Of a stretch of 64,000 bases of DNA, positions 8,590 to 16,333 are shown in pieces. This stretch comes from Tenacibaculum gallaicum. Its GTDB lineage: Bacteria > Bacteroidota > Bacteroidia > Flavobacteriales > Flavobacteriaceae. The DNA lies in NCBI RefSeq assembly GCF_003387615.1, contig NZ_QUNS01000008.1, positions 423 through 64,422 on the forward strand. Direction: 5' to 3'. The notes under the pieces were generated by a model. The model had not been told where the DNA came from, made no database searches, and saw only the letters and a list, made by a program, of their open reading frames with translations. The first letter of the stretch is position 1. Each line of letters begins with the position of its first letter. The translations under genes were made by a program, and so were the position numbers.

Positions 8590-9162
8590 TTATGCCTCTT
8601 TTGATTTAGGGAAAATGTATTTATACATTTTACGGATACCAATAAATATTAAAACCACTAACATAACAGCCACTACAGGTAAAAAAATAGAAAAGAGAGA
8701 CATTATGATAGAAGAGCTTGTTTCTACAGTAGAAATAACAGGGTTTGCAACACCAGCTGTTGTTGCGGTAGAGGTTAGTCGAGTAGAGGCGGCAGTTCCT
8801 TTAATAGCAGAGGCTGTTCCTCCACCAGCAATAATTGCTAAAGCCCAAGTGATTACTGGAGATAAATCAGTTATTGTTGAAGCCATAACTGCGGTACCAG
8901 CAATAGCTGCTAATGGAATTGCTATTGTATCGAGTAAATTATCAAACCAAGGAATATAATATGCAAATACTTCTAAAACAGTGGCTACTCCTAAGGTTAT
9001 GATAGCTGTTGAGCTTGCTACCCAAGCCCAGTTTTCATTTAAAGGGATAATATTATAATATCCAGCAAGGCTCAAAGCAAACAATGGTAGAAAAACTCTA
9101 AAACCTACAGAAGCTGCTAAACCAATTCCTAAAAATATGCTGATAATTGTTTCTGGTGTCAT
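8590..9162 (-). CDS. DUF4126 family integral membrane protein
   Basis: A 190-aa membrane protein with about five hydrophobic helices. The N-terminal LGIGLAASVGFRVFLPLF and the central GTASAIKGTAASTRLTSTATTAG segment are the DUF4126 hallmarks. The C-terminus is a short basic tail (KMYKYIFPKSKEA). The biochemical function of DUF4126 is not known. Confidence 0.85.
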   Translation of the reverse strand: MTPETIISIFLGIGLAASVGFRVFLPLFALSLAGYYNIIPLNENWAWVASSTAIITLGVATVLEVFAYYIPWFDNLLDTIAIPLAAIAGTAVMASTITDLSPVITWALAIIAGGGTASAIKGTAASTRLTSTATTAGVANPVISTVETSSSIIMSLFSIFLPVVAVMLVVLIFIGIRKMYKYIFPKSKEA

Positions 9163-9186
9163 GTGTTTTTTATTGAAAGATATAAA

Positions 9187-9216
9187 AAAAAGCCTCTTTT
9201 TTAAAAAAGAGGCTTT
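9187..9216 (-). terminator. Terminator after dsbD
   Basis: AAAAGCCTCTTTTTTAAAAAAGAGGCTTTT is a long palindrome 25 bases past the dsbD stop codon. Confidence 0.85.
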
Positions 9217-9241
9217 TAAATATATAATATTTATACCAAAA

Positions 9242-11206
9242 TTAGTTAGAGTTAAATCTGTCTAAACCAGTTTTTAACCAATTGTAGTAAGTTGCATGAT
9301 CTGTATATTGTTGAGGTGAGTTTAATACCTCTAATTCAGGGCTCATTAATACATAGAATGGCTGAGAAGCTGTTTTAAAGTTGGCTGCCTGTAATGTAGC
9401 CCATTTATCACCATAAGTTCTAATTCTTTTTACTTTTCCGTTAGATTTAATAAAGTCGAATTGTTGTTCTTCTGGTAATGTTCTTTGATGATCATCTACA
9501 TATAATGAAATTAATACATAGTCATCATTAATTAAAGAGTAAATGTTTGGTTGACTCCAAATATTTTCTTCCATTTTACGACAGTTTACACAAGCCCATC
9601 CAGTAAAGTCTAGTAACACTGGTTTGTTAACTGACTTTGCATAAGCAACACCTTCATCAAAATCTTTGAAACAGTTTAGGTTAAGAGGACAGTGGTTGTC
9701 TTTTTGGTAAATACTATGGAATTTAGGAGGTGCAAAACCACTTAATAATTTATTTTGACTCCAAGCTGGTTTTTCCATAACTCCTGGAGCTAAATATACA
9801 GCTAAACCTAAAGAACCTAATCCTAATAACACTCTAAAAAGAGTTATTTTACCGTATTTTTTACCAATAAACCCAAATAAGTAAAGTGCTAATAAAAATG
9901 CAATTAAAGCCCATATTCCAATAAATATTTCTCTTTTTAATAATCCCCAATGACCTACTAAATCTGCATTTGATAAGAATTTAAAAGCAAAAGCTAATTC
10001 GATAAAACCTAAAACAACTTTAACAGTGTTTAACCACCCACCAGACTTTGGTAATGTGTTTAACCAGTTAGGGAACATTGCAAATAAAGCAAATGGTAAC
10101 GCCAATGCTAAACCAAATCCAACCATACCTACTGATAATTGTGTTGCTCCTCCACTTAACGATCCTGCTAATAATGACCCTAAAATAGGGCCTGTACAAG
10201 AGAACGATACAATAGCTAAAGTTAGTGCCATAAAGAAGATTCCGAGTATTCCTCCAACATTAGAGGCGCTATCAGCTTTATTACTCCAAGAACTAGGTAA
10301 TGTTAATTCATAAAAACCGAAGAATGAACCTGCGAAGAATATTAGAATAACAAAGAAAAATAAGTTTAACCAAATATTTGTTGAAATACTATTTAAAATT
10401 TCAGGATCTAATGTATCTAAGAAATGGAAAGGAAGACTTATTAATCCATAGATTAACACGATAAAGAAACCGTATAAAACAGCACTACCAACACCTTTTC
10501 CTTTTTTCTCTGTGCGTTTTGTAAAGAAAGATACAGTTAAAGGAACCATTGGGAATACACATGGAGTTAAAAAAGCTAACAATCCACCAACGAAACCTAA
10601 TAAGAAAATGTTTAATAAGCTATTGTCTTCGTCTTCTCCTGAACTATTTGTATCAGTTGAACTTTTTAATAAAACAGTATTCTTTAAATCTAAATTTAAA
10701 GATTGAGACAGCTCCTTACTTTTATCATCTACTTCTGCAACAGTTTGTGCTACTTTTTCACCTGTTAATGAGAATGTGAAATCTTCATCAAAAGGCAAAC
10801 AGTATTCTTTACAAACCTGTGCATCAAGATTTAATGTAATTTTTGTTAACGTAGAGTCAGAAACAGTGATTCTTTGTATTATTTTACCTTCGTCGACAAA
10901 AAATATTTCATCTTTTCCCCAGATTTCACTAAACTGAGTTTCTGTTTCGCTTTCTTTGGCTTTACCATTTAAGGTGTATCCAGATTGCCCTTCTGCTGGT
11001 GCAATTGTCATAGGTAGTGATGCGTCTTCTGGGTTATACTGAGAGTATAAGTGCCAGTCTTCAGCAATTAACACGTCAAAAATTAAGTCGTACTCAGTAT
11101 CAGAGATTTTCTCTACTTTAGGAGTAACAACTACGGGATTATCGTCAGATTGAGAATATACCGCTAAACCTATGAATAATAAAAATAGAGTAAAGAATTT
11201 TTTCAT
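9242..11206 (-). CDS. dsbD: Thiol:disulfide interchange protein DsbD
   Basis: A 654-aa inner-membrane reductase that carries electrons from cytoplasmic thioredoxin to periplasmic thiol proteins. Order: signal peptide (1-18), periplasmic N-terminal domain with the CKEYC pair, eight-helix DsbD membrane core (LAFLTPCVFPMVPLT, with its partner cysteine in FSCTGPILGSLL), and a C-terminal thioredoxin domain with ACVNCRKMEE near residue 540. All catalytic cysteines of the family are present. It is the last gene of the pabB-lipoprotein-hydrolase-tilS-dsbD series on this strand. It is a plausible electron donor to the TlpA-like protein at 5462-6469. Confidence 0.93.
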   Translation of the reverse strand: MKKFFTLFLLFIGLAVYSQSDDNPVVVTPKVEKISDTEYDLIFDVLIAEDWHLYSQYNPEDASLPMTIAPAEGQSGYTLNGKAKESETETQFSEIWGKDEIFFVDEGKIIQRITVSDSTLTKITLNLDAQVCKEYCLPFDEDFTFSLTGEKVAQTVAEVDDKSKELSQSLNLDLKNTVLLKSSTDTNSSGEDEDNSLLNIFLLGFVGGLLAFLTPCVFPMVPLTVSFFTKRTEKKGKGVGSAVLYGFFIVLIYGLISLPFHFLDTLDPEILNSISTNIWLNLFFFVILIFFAGSFFGFYELTLPSSWSNKADSASNVGGILGIFFMALTLAIVSFSCTGPILGSLLAGSLSGGATQLSVGMVGFGLALALPFALFAMFPNWLNTLPKSGGWLNTVKVVLGFIELAFAFKFLSNADLVGHWGLLKREIFIGIWALIAFLLALYLFGFIGKKYGKITLFRVLLGLGSLGLAVYLAPGVMEKPAWSQNKLLSGFAPPKFHSIYQKDNHCPLNLNCFKDFDEGVAYAKSVNKPVLLDFTGWACVNCRKMEENIWSQPNIYSLINDDYVLISLYVDDHQRTLPEEQQFDFIKSNGKVKRIRTYGDKWATLQAANFKTASQPFYVLMSPELEVLNSPQQYTDHATYYNWLKTGLDRFNSN

Positions 11207-11230
11207 TCTATTGTAGTTTGATGGGGTTAA

Positions 11231-12544
11231 TTAAATACTAATTTTTAATAGTTTGGTTGTGTTTTCTGTTGGTAAAAAGCGTCTATCTTGTCGTTTTCCT
11301 ACTATCCAAATAATCTCATTTTTACTGGAACAGAGCAACCAAATTTTATTTTTGTTTACAATTGATATTTTTTCGTCTTTAAAATACTTACTTACTTTTT
11401 TACGCCCTAACATTCCTTTAGGATAAAAAAAGTCACCGGATTTCCACCGTCTAAGTTTTAGCGGGAAGTTAAGCAGTTCATTATCAACGTAAATACTTTT
11501 ATTGTCAGCATTAGTTTTTTTTTGAACCCTTTTTAGTAGCAGCTTGATTGGTGCTGTAATTTCTTTGTTTTCCTCCCTTATAATGAAATATTCGTCCTCA
11601 AAAGAACTTTTTTCATTAGTGCGTAAAAGTAATAAAAAATCTCTGTCTTTCAACAAAGTATAAAATTTTGTTAAAATCTGCTTACCAGACTGAGCGTAAA
11701 CTAAGTTATAAACATCGTTCCATTCCGTGAATTTATAAGGCTTTAACAGCTGGTAGAGGTATGCTTTGGGATTGGATAACTTTAACAGTTTCTCGATATT
11801 TATTTTTAATAAATCACCTTCTTTTGAAACGATTTCATTGGTGATTTCTTCTATTTTATCAATAACAATTTGCTGAGATTCTTTTAAATAACCAATTGTT
11901 TTATTGAAGTTGTCTAAAAAACTGGGGTTCAGCTCTTTTAGTGCAGGTGTTATTTGATGACGAATCTTGTTTCTTACATATTTTGTTTCAGCATTACTTT
12001 TATCTTCACGCCATTCAATATTGTTCTGTTTTGCAAAATTTAGAATTTCTTCGCGTGAAAAAATAAGTAAAGGTCTAACAACATTTTTATTAACTGAAGG
12101 GATGCCTGTCAAGCCCTCTAAACCTGTGCCACGAGATAGGTTAATTATAAAGGTTTCTAAATTATCGTCAGCATGATGTGCTGTTAAGGTATAATCAAAA
12201 GTATTTTTTTGATTTAGTTTATCAAACCAATCGTAACGTAATTCTCTAGCTGCTAATTGTGTTGATAATTTATTTTTAGTAGCGTATTCATTGGTATTAA
12301 AGTTTGTTGTAAATGTTTGGATATTCAAGTTTTTTCCTAACCTTTTAACAAACACTTCATCTAAATCACTTTCTTCTCGTCTTAATTGAAAATTACAGTG
12401 TGCTAATGAAATATTAAATTGTAGTTTATGTAAAAGGTGTGTTAGTACTACACTGTCAACACCTCCAGAAATAGCTATGAGTAATTTTTTCTCTTTTAAA
12501 AAGGGAAATTGTTCGTTAATATGTGTTGCTAATTCTTGAAGCAT
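11231..12544 (-). CDS. tilS: tRNA(Ile)-lysidine synthetase
   Basis: A 437-aa ATP-dependent enzyme that converts C34 of the CAU-anticodon tRNA-Ile to lysidine so that it reads AUA. The PP-loop SGGVDS is at residues 26-31, the AHHADDNLETF motif follows, and the C-terminal TilS domain carries GRKKVSKYFKDEKI. It lies 12 bases after the hydrolase gene and 24 before dsbD. Confidence 0.95.
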   Translation of the reverse strand: MLQELATHINEQFPFLKEKKLLIAISGGVDSVVLTHLLHKLQFNISLAHCNFQLRREESDLDEVFVKRLGKNLNIQTFTTNFNTNEYATKNKLSTQLAARELRYDWFDKLNQKNTFDYTLTAHHADDNLETFIINLSRGTGLEGLTGIPSVNKNVVRPLLIFSREEILNFAKQNNIEWREDKSNAETKYVRNKIRHQITPALKELNPSFLDNFNKTIGYLKESQQIVIDKIEEITNEIVSKEGDLLKINIEKLLKLSNPKAYLYQLLKPYKFTEWNDVYNLVYAQSGKQILTKFYTLLKDRDFLLLLRTNEKSSFEDEYFIIREENKEITAPIKLLLKRVQKKTNADNKSIYVDNELLNFPLKLRRWKSGDFFYPKGMLGRKKVSKYFKDEKISIVNKNKIWLLCSSKNEIIWIVGKRQDRRFLPTENTTKLLKISI

Positions 12545-12556
12545 ATAGGTAAATAA

Positions 12557-13381
12557 CTATTGTAATTGAGTGTTTAACCAGTTTACAACATCTTGTAACA
12601 TTTCTTCTTTACATAAGTCATTTTGTAACTCATGATATCCGCCTTCATATAGTTTAATACTAGCTTTAGGTGTATTGTTAGCAAATGCTTCTGTTCCTTT
12701 ATAATCAATGATTTTATCTCCTGTACCATGCAATAATAGCATTGGAGTTTTTAAAGAGGAAGCATTTTTAATAGCCCATTTACCAGCATCAATAAAAGAT
12801 AAAGAGAAATTAGGGCTTATTTTATCGTGAACCAATGGGTCATTACTATATTTTTTAACTTCAATAGGGTCACGTGATACATCGTTTGCGTCTAATTCGT
12901 TACCTAAGGTAATTGAAGGAGCAATTTTTTGCATTACTTTTCCTAACGAAAGCTTCCATGCGGGTGGTTGAAAAGCCAAACGTAAAAACGGACTTGTAGC
13001 TATAACTCCTTTTAGGTTGTGTTCTTTTCTAAGTGTGTAATTAACGACAGTATTTCCTCCCATAGAATGCCCGTATAAAAAGATGGGTTTGTCGCCAAAA
13101 ACCTCTTTGGCTTTATTAATTAATTTAGTTACACTTTCTAATACATAGTTGTAACCTGGATTATGTCCTCTTTTTCCTGTTGTCTTACCATGACCGAAGT
13201 GGTCAAAAGCAATTACACCAAAATTATTATCGGTTAGCTTTTGGGCAACGTGTTCATATCTACCAGAATGCTCGCCCATTCCGTGAATTAATACTACGAC
13301 AGCTTTTACGCTTTCTGGTTGCCAATATTGACCGAAAAATTCAGTTTTTTGAAAGTTGAATGTAAATATATTGTGTGTCAT
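12557..13381 (-). CDS. Monoacylglycerol-lipase-like alpha/beta hydrolase
   Basis: A 274-aa soluble serine hydrolase of the Hydrolase_4 (lysophospholipase/monoacylglycerol lipase) type. The oxyanion block LIHGMGEHSGRY, the nucleophile elbow GHSMGG (Ser106), an Asp in GTGDKIIDY and the final His in GGYHELQND form the expected triad. There is no signal peptide. The start codon follows the stop of the lipoprotein gene with no spacing, so the two are probably coupled. The exact ester substrate is unknown. Confidence 0.88.
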   Translation of the reverse strand: MTHNIFTFNFQKTEFFGQYWQPESVKAVVVLIHGMGEHSGRYEHVAQKLTDNNFGVIAFDHFGHGKTTGKRGHNPGYNYVLESVTKLINKAKEVFGDKPIFLYGHSMGGNTVVNYTLRKEHNLKGVIATSPFLRLAFQPPAWKLSLGKVMQKIAPSITLGNELDANDVSRDPIEVKKYSNDPLVHDKISPNFSLSFIDAGKWAIKNASSLKTPMLLLHGTGDKIIDYKGTEAFANNTPKASIKLYEGGYHELQNDLCKEEMLQDVVNWLNTQLQ

Positions 13382-13894
13382 CTAATCTCTCGTAATGTTT
13401 CCGTCTTCTAAAATATTAAAAATAATAGTAGAAGGGGTGTCAGAAATATACTCTACCAATTCAATACTATTTTTATTAAGAGTAGAAGTAGTTTTTAACA
13501 TACCTTCTGCTATTTCATCATAAGCTAATACTTGACTATTGATAATATTAAATTTATCATCATAGTTTACTAACATAGAAATTAGTTCAGTGTTATTAGG
13601 ATAAAAATAATATACTACTGATTGAAAGTTTTCTGATATTTTAGGAAGATAAGAAACCCCAATTTTAGCTTTTTCATTGTTTAATTGCTCTTCAAAAATA
13701 GAAGGAAGTTTTAAAAGTTCTTGTTGTGGCTTGGTTAATAATTTGCCTTCAGCATGATTACTAAAGTTTGTACTGTCAATTAAAGGAACAGTTTTAGTAG
13801 GGTAGTTGTTTAAAAATGAATACTTGTTAACTTTACAAGATGTCATTGATGCAATAATAGCAACGAAAAGTATAATTTTAATTGTGTTTTTCAT
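13382..13894 (-). CDS. Small lipoprotein of unknown function (170 aa)
   Basis: Not recognised beyond its export signal. The ATG at 13894 was chosen because it begins a textbook lipoprotein signal (MKNTIKIILFVAIIASMTSC). The longer open frame to 13990 only overlaps the end of pabB in another frame. The mature part alternates short beta-like stretches (VVYYFYPNNTELISMLVNY, LVEYISDTPSTIIFNIL). The location is the envelope. It is followed immediately by the hydrolase gene. Confidence 0.7.
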   Translation of the reverse strand: MKNTIKIILFVAIIASMTSCKVNKYSFLNNYPTKTVPLIDSTNFSNHAEGKLLTKPQQELLKLPSIFEEQLNNEKAKIGVSYLPKISENFQSVVYYFYPNNTELISMLVNYDDKFNIINSQVLAYDEIAEGMLKTTSTLNKNSIELVEYISDTPSTIIFNILEDGNITRD

Positions 13895-13938
13895 TTTATG
13901 GGGATTTAGTTTTTTTAAGTTATGTGCTATAAATATAA

Positions 13939-15249
13939 CTAACTTTTGTTTGTTAGTACAAACTTCATAGCCTTGGCTTTGAGTAAACATTCTTCATATT
14001 CTTTTTCTGGGGTAGATTTAGCTGTAATAGCTCCACCAACGGAGTATGAAACGTATTTGTTTTCTGCATTGTATAAAATACTTCGGATAACTACGTTAAA
14101 ATCGAAGTCGCCATTTGGAGTAAAATAGCCGACTGTACCAGAATATAAACCGCGTTTGGTTTCTTCTAATTCTTCAATAATTTTCATTGCCGAAATTTTA
14201 GGGGCCCCAGTCATACTTCCCATTGGAAAAGTGTCTTTAATTACATCAACTGGGTGTGTGGTGTTTTCAATTTCTGAAACTACGGTAGAAATCATTTGGT
14301 GTACTTGTTTAAACGAGTATACTTTACATAGTTCTTCTACTTGAACACTTCCTTTTTTAGCTGTTCTTGATAAGTCGTTACGTACCAAATCTACAATCAT
14401 AATATTTTCTGAGCGTTCTTTTTCATCACGAGCTAAATCAAAAGCAATTTTATTATCTTCAATAGGATCAATCAAACGTTTTGCTGTTCCTTTTATAGGT
14501 TGTGATATGATTTTTGATTCTTCTTTTCTAATATATCGCTCGGGAGTTGCGGATAGTAGGTAATGATTGTCGTTTCTAAAAAACGTTGCAAACGGTGGTT
14601 CTGATATTTTGTTTAGCTGTGTATATACTTTATATGGGTTTATAACTGTGTTTTCTGCATAGAATTCTTGACAGAAGTTAGCTTCATAAATGTCTCCTCT
14701 ATGTATATGTTCTAGTACTTTTTCTACTTTTTGATGGTATTCATCTTTATGGATACGTAGTTTTATTTTTACGTCATCTGTTTCTTCTTGTTCGTGATTT
14801 TGAATAGTAGGATTCGTTTCAATGATGTCTTCAAAATCTTCTTCTAATTCATCATCAATCATTTGTAAGTAATGAAATTCAACTGTATCTCCTTTGATGA
14901 AAATTAACTTTTGAGGTTGAAAAAAATACAGATCAGGAAAATGAAGCCCGTCAAAGTTGTTTGAACTTAGTTTTTCAGTATCATTTTTAACATCATAGCT
15001 AATGTAGCCAAAGATATAGTCTTTGGTGAAAGATTGATATTCTTTTAGTTTATCAAAAGCATTATAGTAATCTGTTTTAATAGAAGTAAACTCTTCTACA
15101 GCTAAAGCACAATCAAAAGAGCTGTATTGTTGTTCATAGTTGTTAGAATCTAACCAAACAGCAGTTTCAAATTGTGTAGCCCAAACAAATAGTTTTTGTT
15201 TGAATAGCTCAGGGGTGTCTATAGAAAAAATACGGACGGTTCTTGACAT
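13939..15249 (-). CDS. pabB: Aminodeoxychorismate synthase component I
   Basis: A 436-aa chorismate-binding enzyme. PabB aminates chorismate using ammonia from PabA to give 4-amino-4-deoxychorismate for folate. Key blocks are RGDIYEANFCQEF, PIKGTAKR, the catalytic region GSMTGAPKISAMKIIEELE and the C-terminal YSVGGAITAKSTPEKEYEE. The N-terminal part is shorter and diverged relative to TrpE and lacks the tryptophan-binding LLES motif, which favours PabB over anthranilate synthase. The ATG at 15249 is preferred over an in-frame GTG two codons upstream. It heads the run of genes to dsbD. Confidence 0.88.
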   Translation of the reverse strand: MSRTVRIFSIDTPELFKQKLFVWATQFETAVWLDSNNYEQQYSSFDCALAVEEFTSIKTDYYNAFDKLKEYQSFTKDYIFGYISYDVKNDTEKLSSNNFDGLHFPDLYFFQPQKLIFIKGDTVEFHYLQMIDDELEEDFEDIIETNPTIQNHEQEETDDVKIKLRIHKDEYHQKVEKVLEHIHRGDIYEANFCQEFYAENTVINPYKVYTQLNKISEPPFATFFRNDNHYLLSATPERYIRKEESKIISQPIKGTAKRLIDPIEDNKIAFDLARDEKERSENIMIVDLVRNDLSRTAKKGSVQVEELCKVYSFKQVHQMISTVVSEIENTTHPVDVIKDTFPMGSMTGAPKISAMKIIEELEETKRGLYSGTVGYFTPNGDFDFNVVIRSILYNAENKYVSYSVGGAITAKSTPEKEYEECLLKAKAMKFVLTNKS

Positions 15250-15255
15250 CGCCAC

Positions 15256-15333
15256 AAAAATAAGAAACCCGATAGAAATACTGCTATCGGGTTTGAGTTT
15301 TTATGAGGTGTGTGTTTAGCTTTTTATTTGTTT
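15256..15333. repeat. Left 78-bp direct repeat bounding the bacteriocin island
   Basis: Nearly identical to 21203-21278 and in the same orientation (differences: a few bases in the hairpin loop, one base after it, and an extra TG). It spans a transcription terminator and the last codons of the gene to its right. See the finding on the island. Confidence 0.9.
15265..15294 (-). terminator. Terminator of the 219-aa hypothetical gene
   Basis: AAACCCGATAG-loop-CTATCGGGTTT hairpin 21 bases past the stop codon at 15316, within the left direct repeat. Confidence 0.8.
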
Positions 15334-15975
15334 GCTTAGGGCTTCAATAAGTTGTGGTTGGTCTTCTAATGCTATGGATGCGACTGCGTAAAAGTCTCTC
15401 ATCCAGTCTTCAATTTTAGCAAAGGCTTGGTCTTTGGTTTTGGTTGCATCTTGTGATTCTCCTTTTTCTTTAAGGTAGTTGGCTCTTGTGCTTTCTAAAT
15501 TGTTTATTTGTGTTATAGTATTGGTTATTTCTTCTTGTGATATGTTTAGTGTTTGTAGCTGTTCTTGAATTTCTGCACTTGTGTTTGCTGTGCTATAGAA
15601 TTTTTTTAAGGTTTCTAACCAGTTAATATACACTTGTGGTTTGGTTCCTGTAACGGCTAACTTTTCGAGTGTTACTGGTTTTTTTCGGAAAATTATTTTG
15701 GCTTTTTTACGGTGTAGGTTATAGGTTTGGGCTAATTGTTTTTTTTGATTGCTAAATATAGTATAGGCTTCGAAGGTTTCGTCGTCTTCGTTTTTGTTGG
15801 TGTTGTATGCGTTATTGGCGTGCTGCCATAGTTGGTTGCCTATTTCTATTTTAGTTGTGTCGTAGCCAAATTGTGCCATTTGATTGGCTATTTCTGTTTG
15901 GTTTAGAACGTTTGTTAAAGCAATACGATACTTTTCGAGTATTTGAGCTTCTGAGGTTTTTCTTTTTGCTGTCAT
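15316..15975 (-). CDS. Helical hypothetical protein (219 aa)
   Basis: Not recognised by name; similar conserved hypothetical proteins occur across Bacteroidetes. It is soluble and almost wholly alpha-helical by composition (rich in Lys, Gln, Glu, Ala), with likely coiled coil in residues 55-105 and 125-175, and no cysteine at all. The last five residues (KQIKS) are encoded inside the 78-bp direct repeat, in a different frame from the one HppA uses in the other copy. It has its own terminator. Confidence 0.7.
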   Translation of the reverse strand: MTAKRKTSEAQILEKYRIALTNVLNQTEIANQMAQFGYDTTKIEIGNQLWQHANNAYNTNKNEDDETFEAYTIFSNQKKQLAQTYNLHRKKAKIIFRKKPVTLEKLAVTGTKPQVYINWLETLKKFYSTANTSAEIQEQLQTLNISQEEITNTITQINNLESTRANYLKEKGESQDATKTKDQAFAKIEDWMRDFYAVASIALEDQPQLIEALSKQIKS

Positions 15976-16333
15976 AATTTTATTTTTATGGTTATTTATT
16001 TTTCATCGTTTTTGTATTCCTACGGGTTGTTTATGCTTTCCTTCTACTTGGTTTTCTTTTCCTACTAGTTATTTATTAGTTCCTACTGGTTGTTTGTGTG
16101 TTCCTTCTTGTTGGTTTTATTGTCCTACGGGTTCTTTTTGTGTTATTGTTTGTTGTTTGGCTGTTTTTTGCTCTTATTTTTCTTGTCCTACGGGTTGTTT
16201 GTGGTTTTTTAGTTTCAGAGTTTCAGAGTTTCAGAGTTTCAGAGTTTTAATTTTGCTTTGGTTTTTGATTAACATTGTAAAAGAGTACAAGAAGGAGAAT
16301 AATGGTTTGTATAATATGGTCTATCTTTTCTAG
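15976..16333. other. Gene-free stretch with degenerate CCTACGGGTTGTTT repeats
   Basis: The stretch is T-rich on the plus strand and contains several imperfect copies of TTCCTACGGGTTGTTTNTG (near 16017, 16068, 16083, 16123 and 16187), followed by an 8-bp tandem repeat. A 79-aa plus-strand open frame is only this repeat read as codons. No promoter could be assigned with confidence. Confidence 0.75.
16211..16246. repeat. Four tandem copies of an 8-bp unit
   Basis: AGTTTCAG is repeated four times and then breaks into AGTTTTAA. It lies immediately past the 3' end of the exporter gene. Confidence 0.9.

Noticed and set aside
13895..13990. N-terminal extension of the small lipoprotein
   Set aside because: It overlaps pabB in another frame and would hide the lipoprotein signal.
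16094..16333. 79-aa plus-strand open frame
   Set aside because: It is a translation of T-rich degenerate repeats and the 8-bp array, with no start signal; cysteines arise from the repeated motif.
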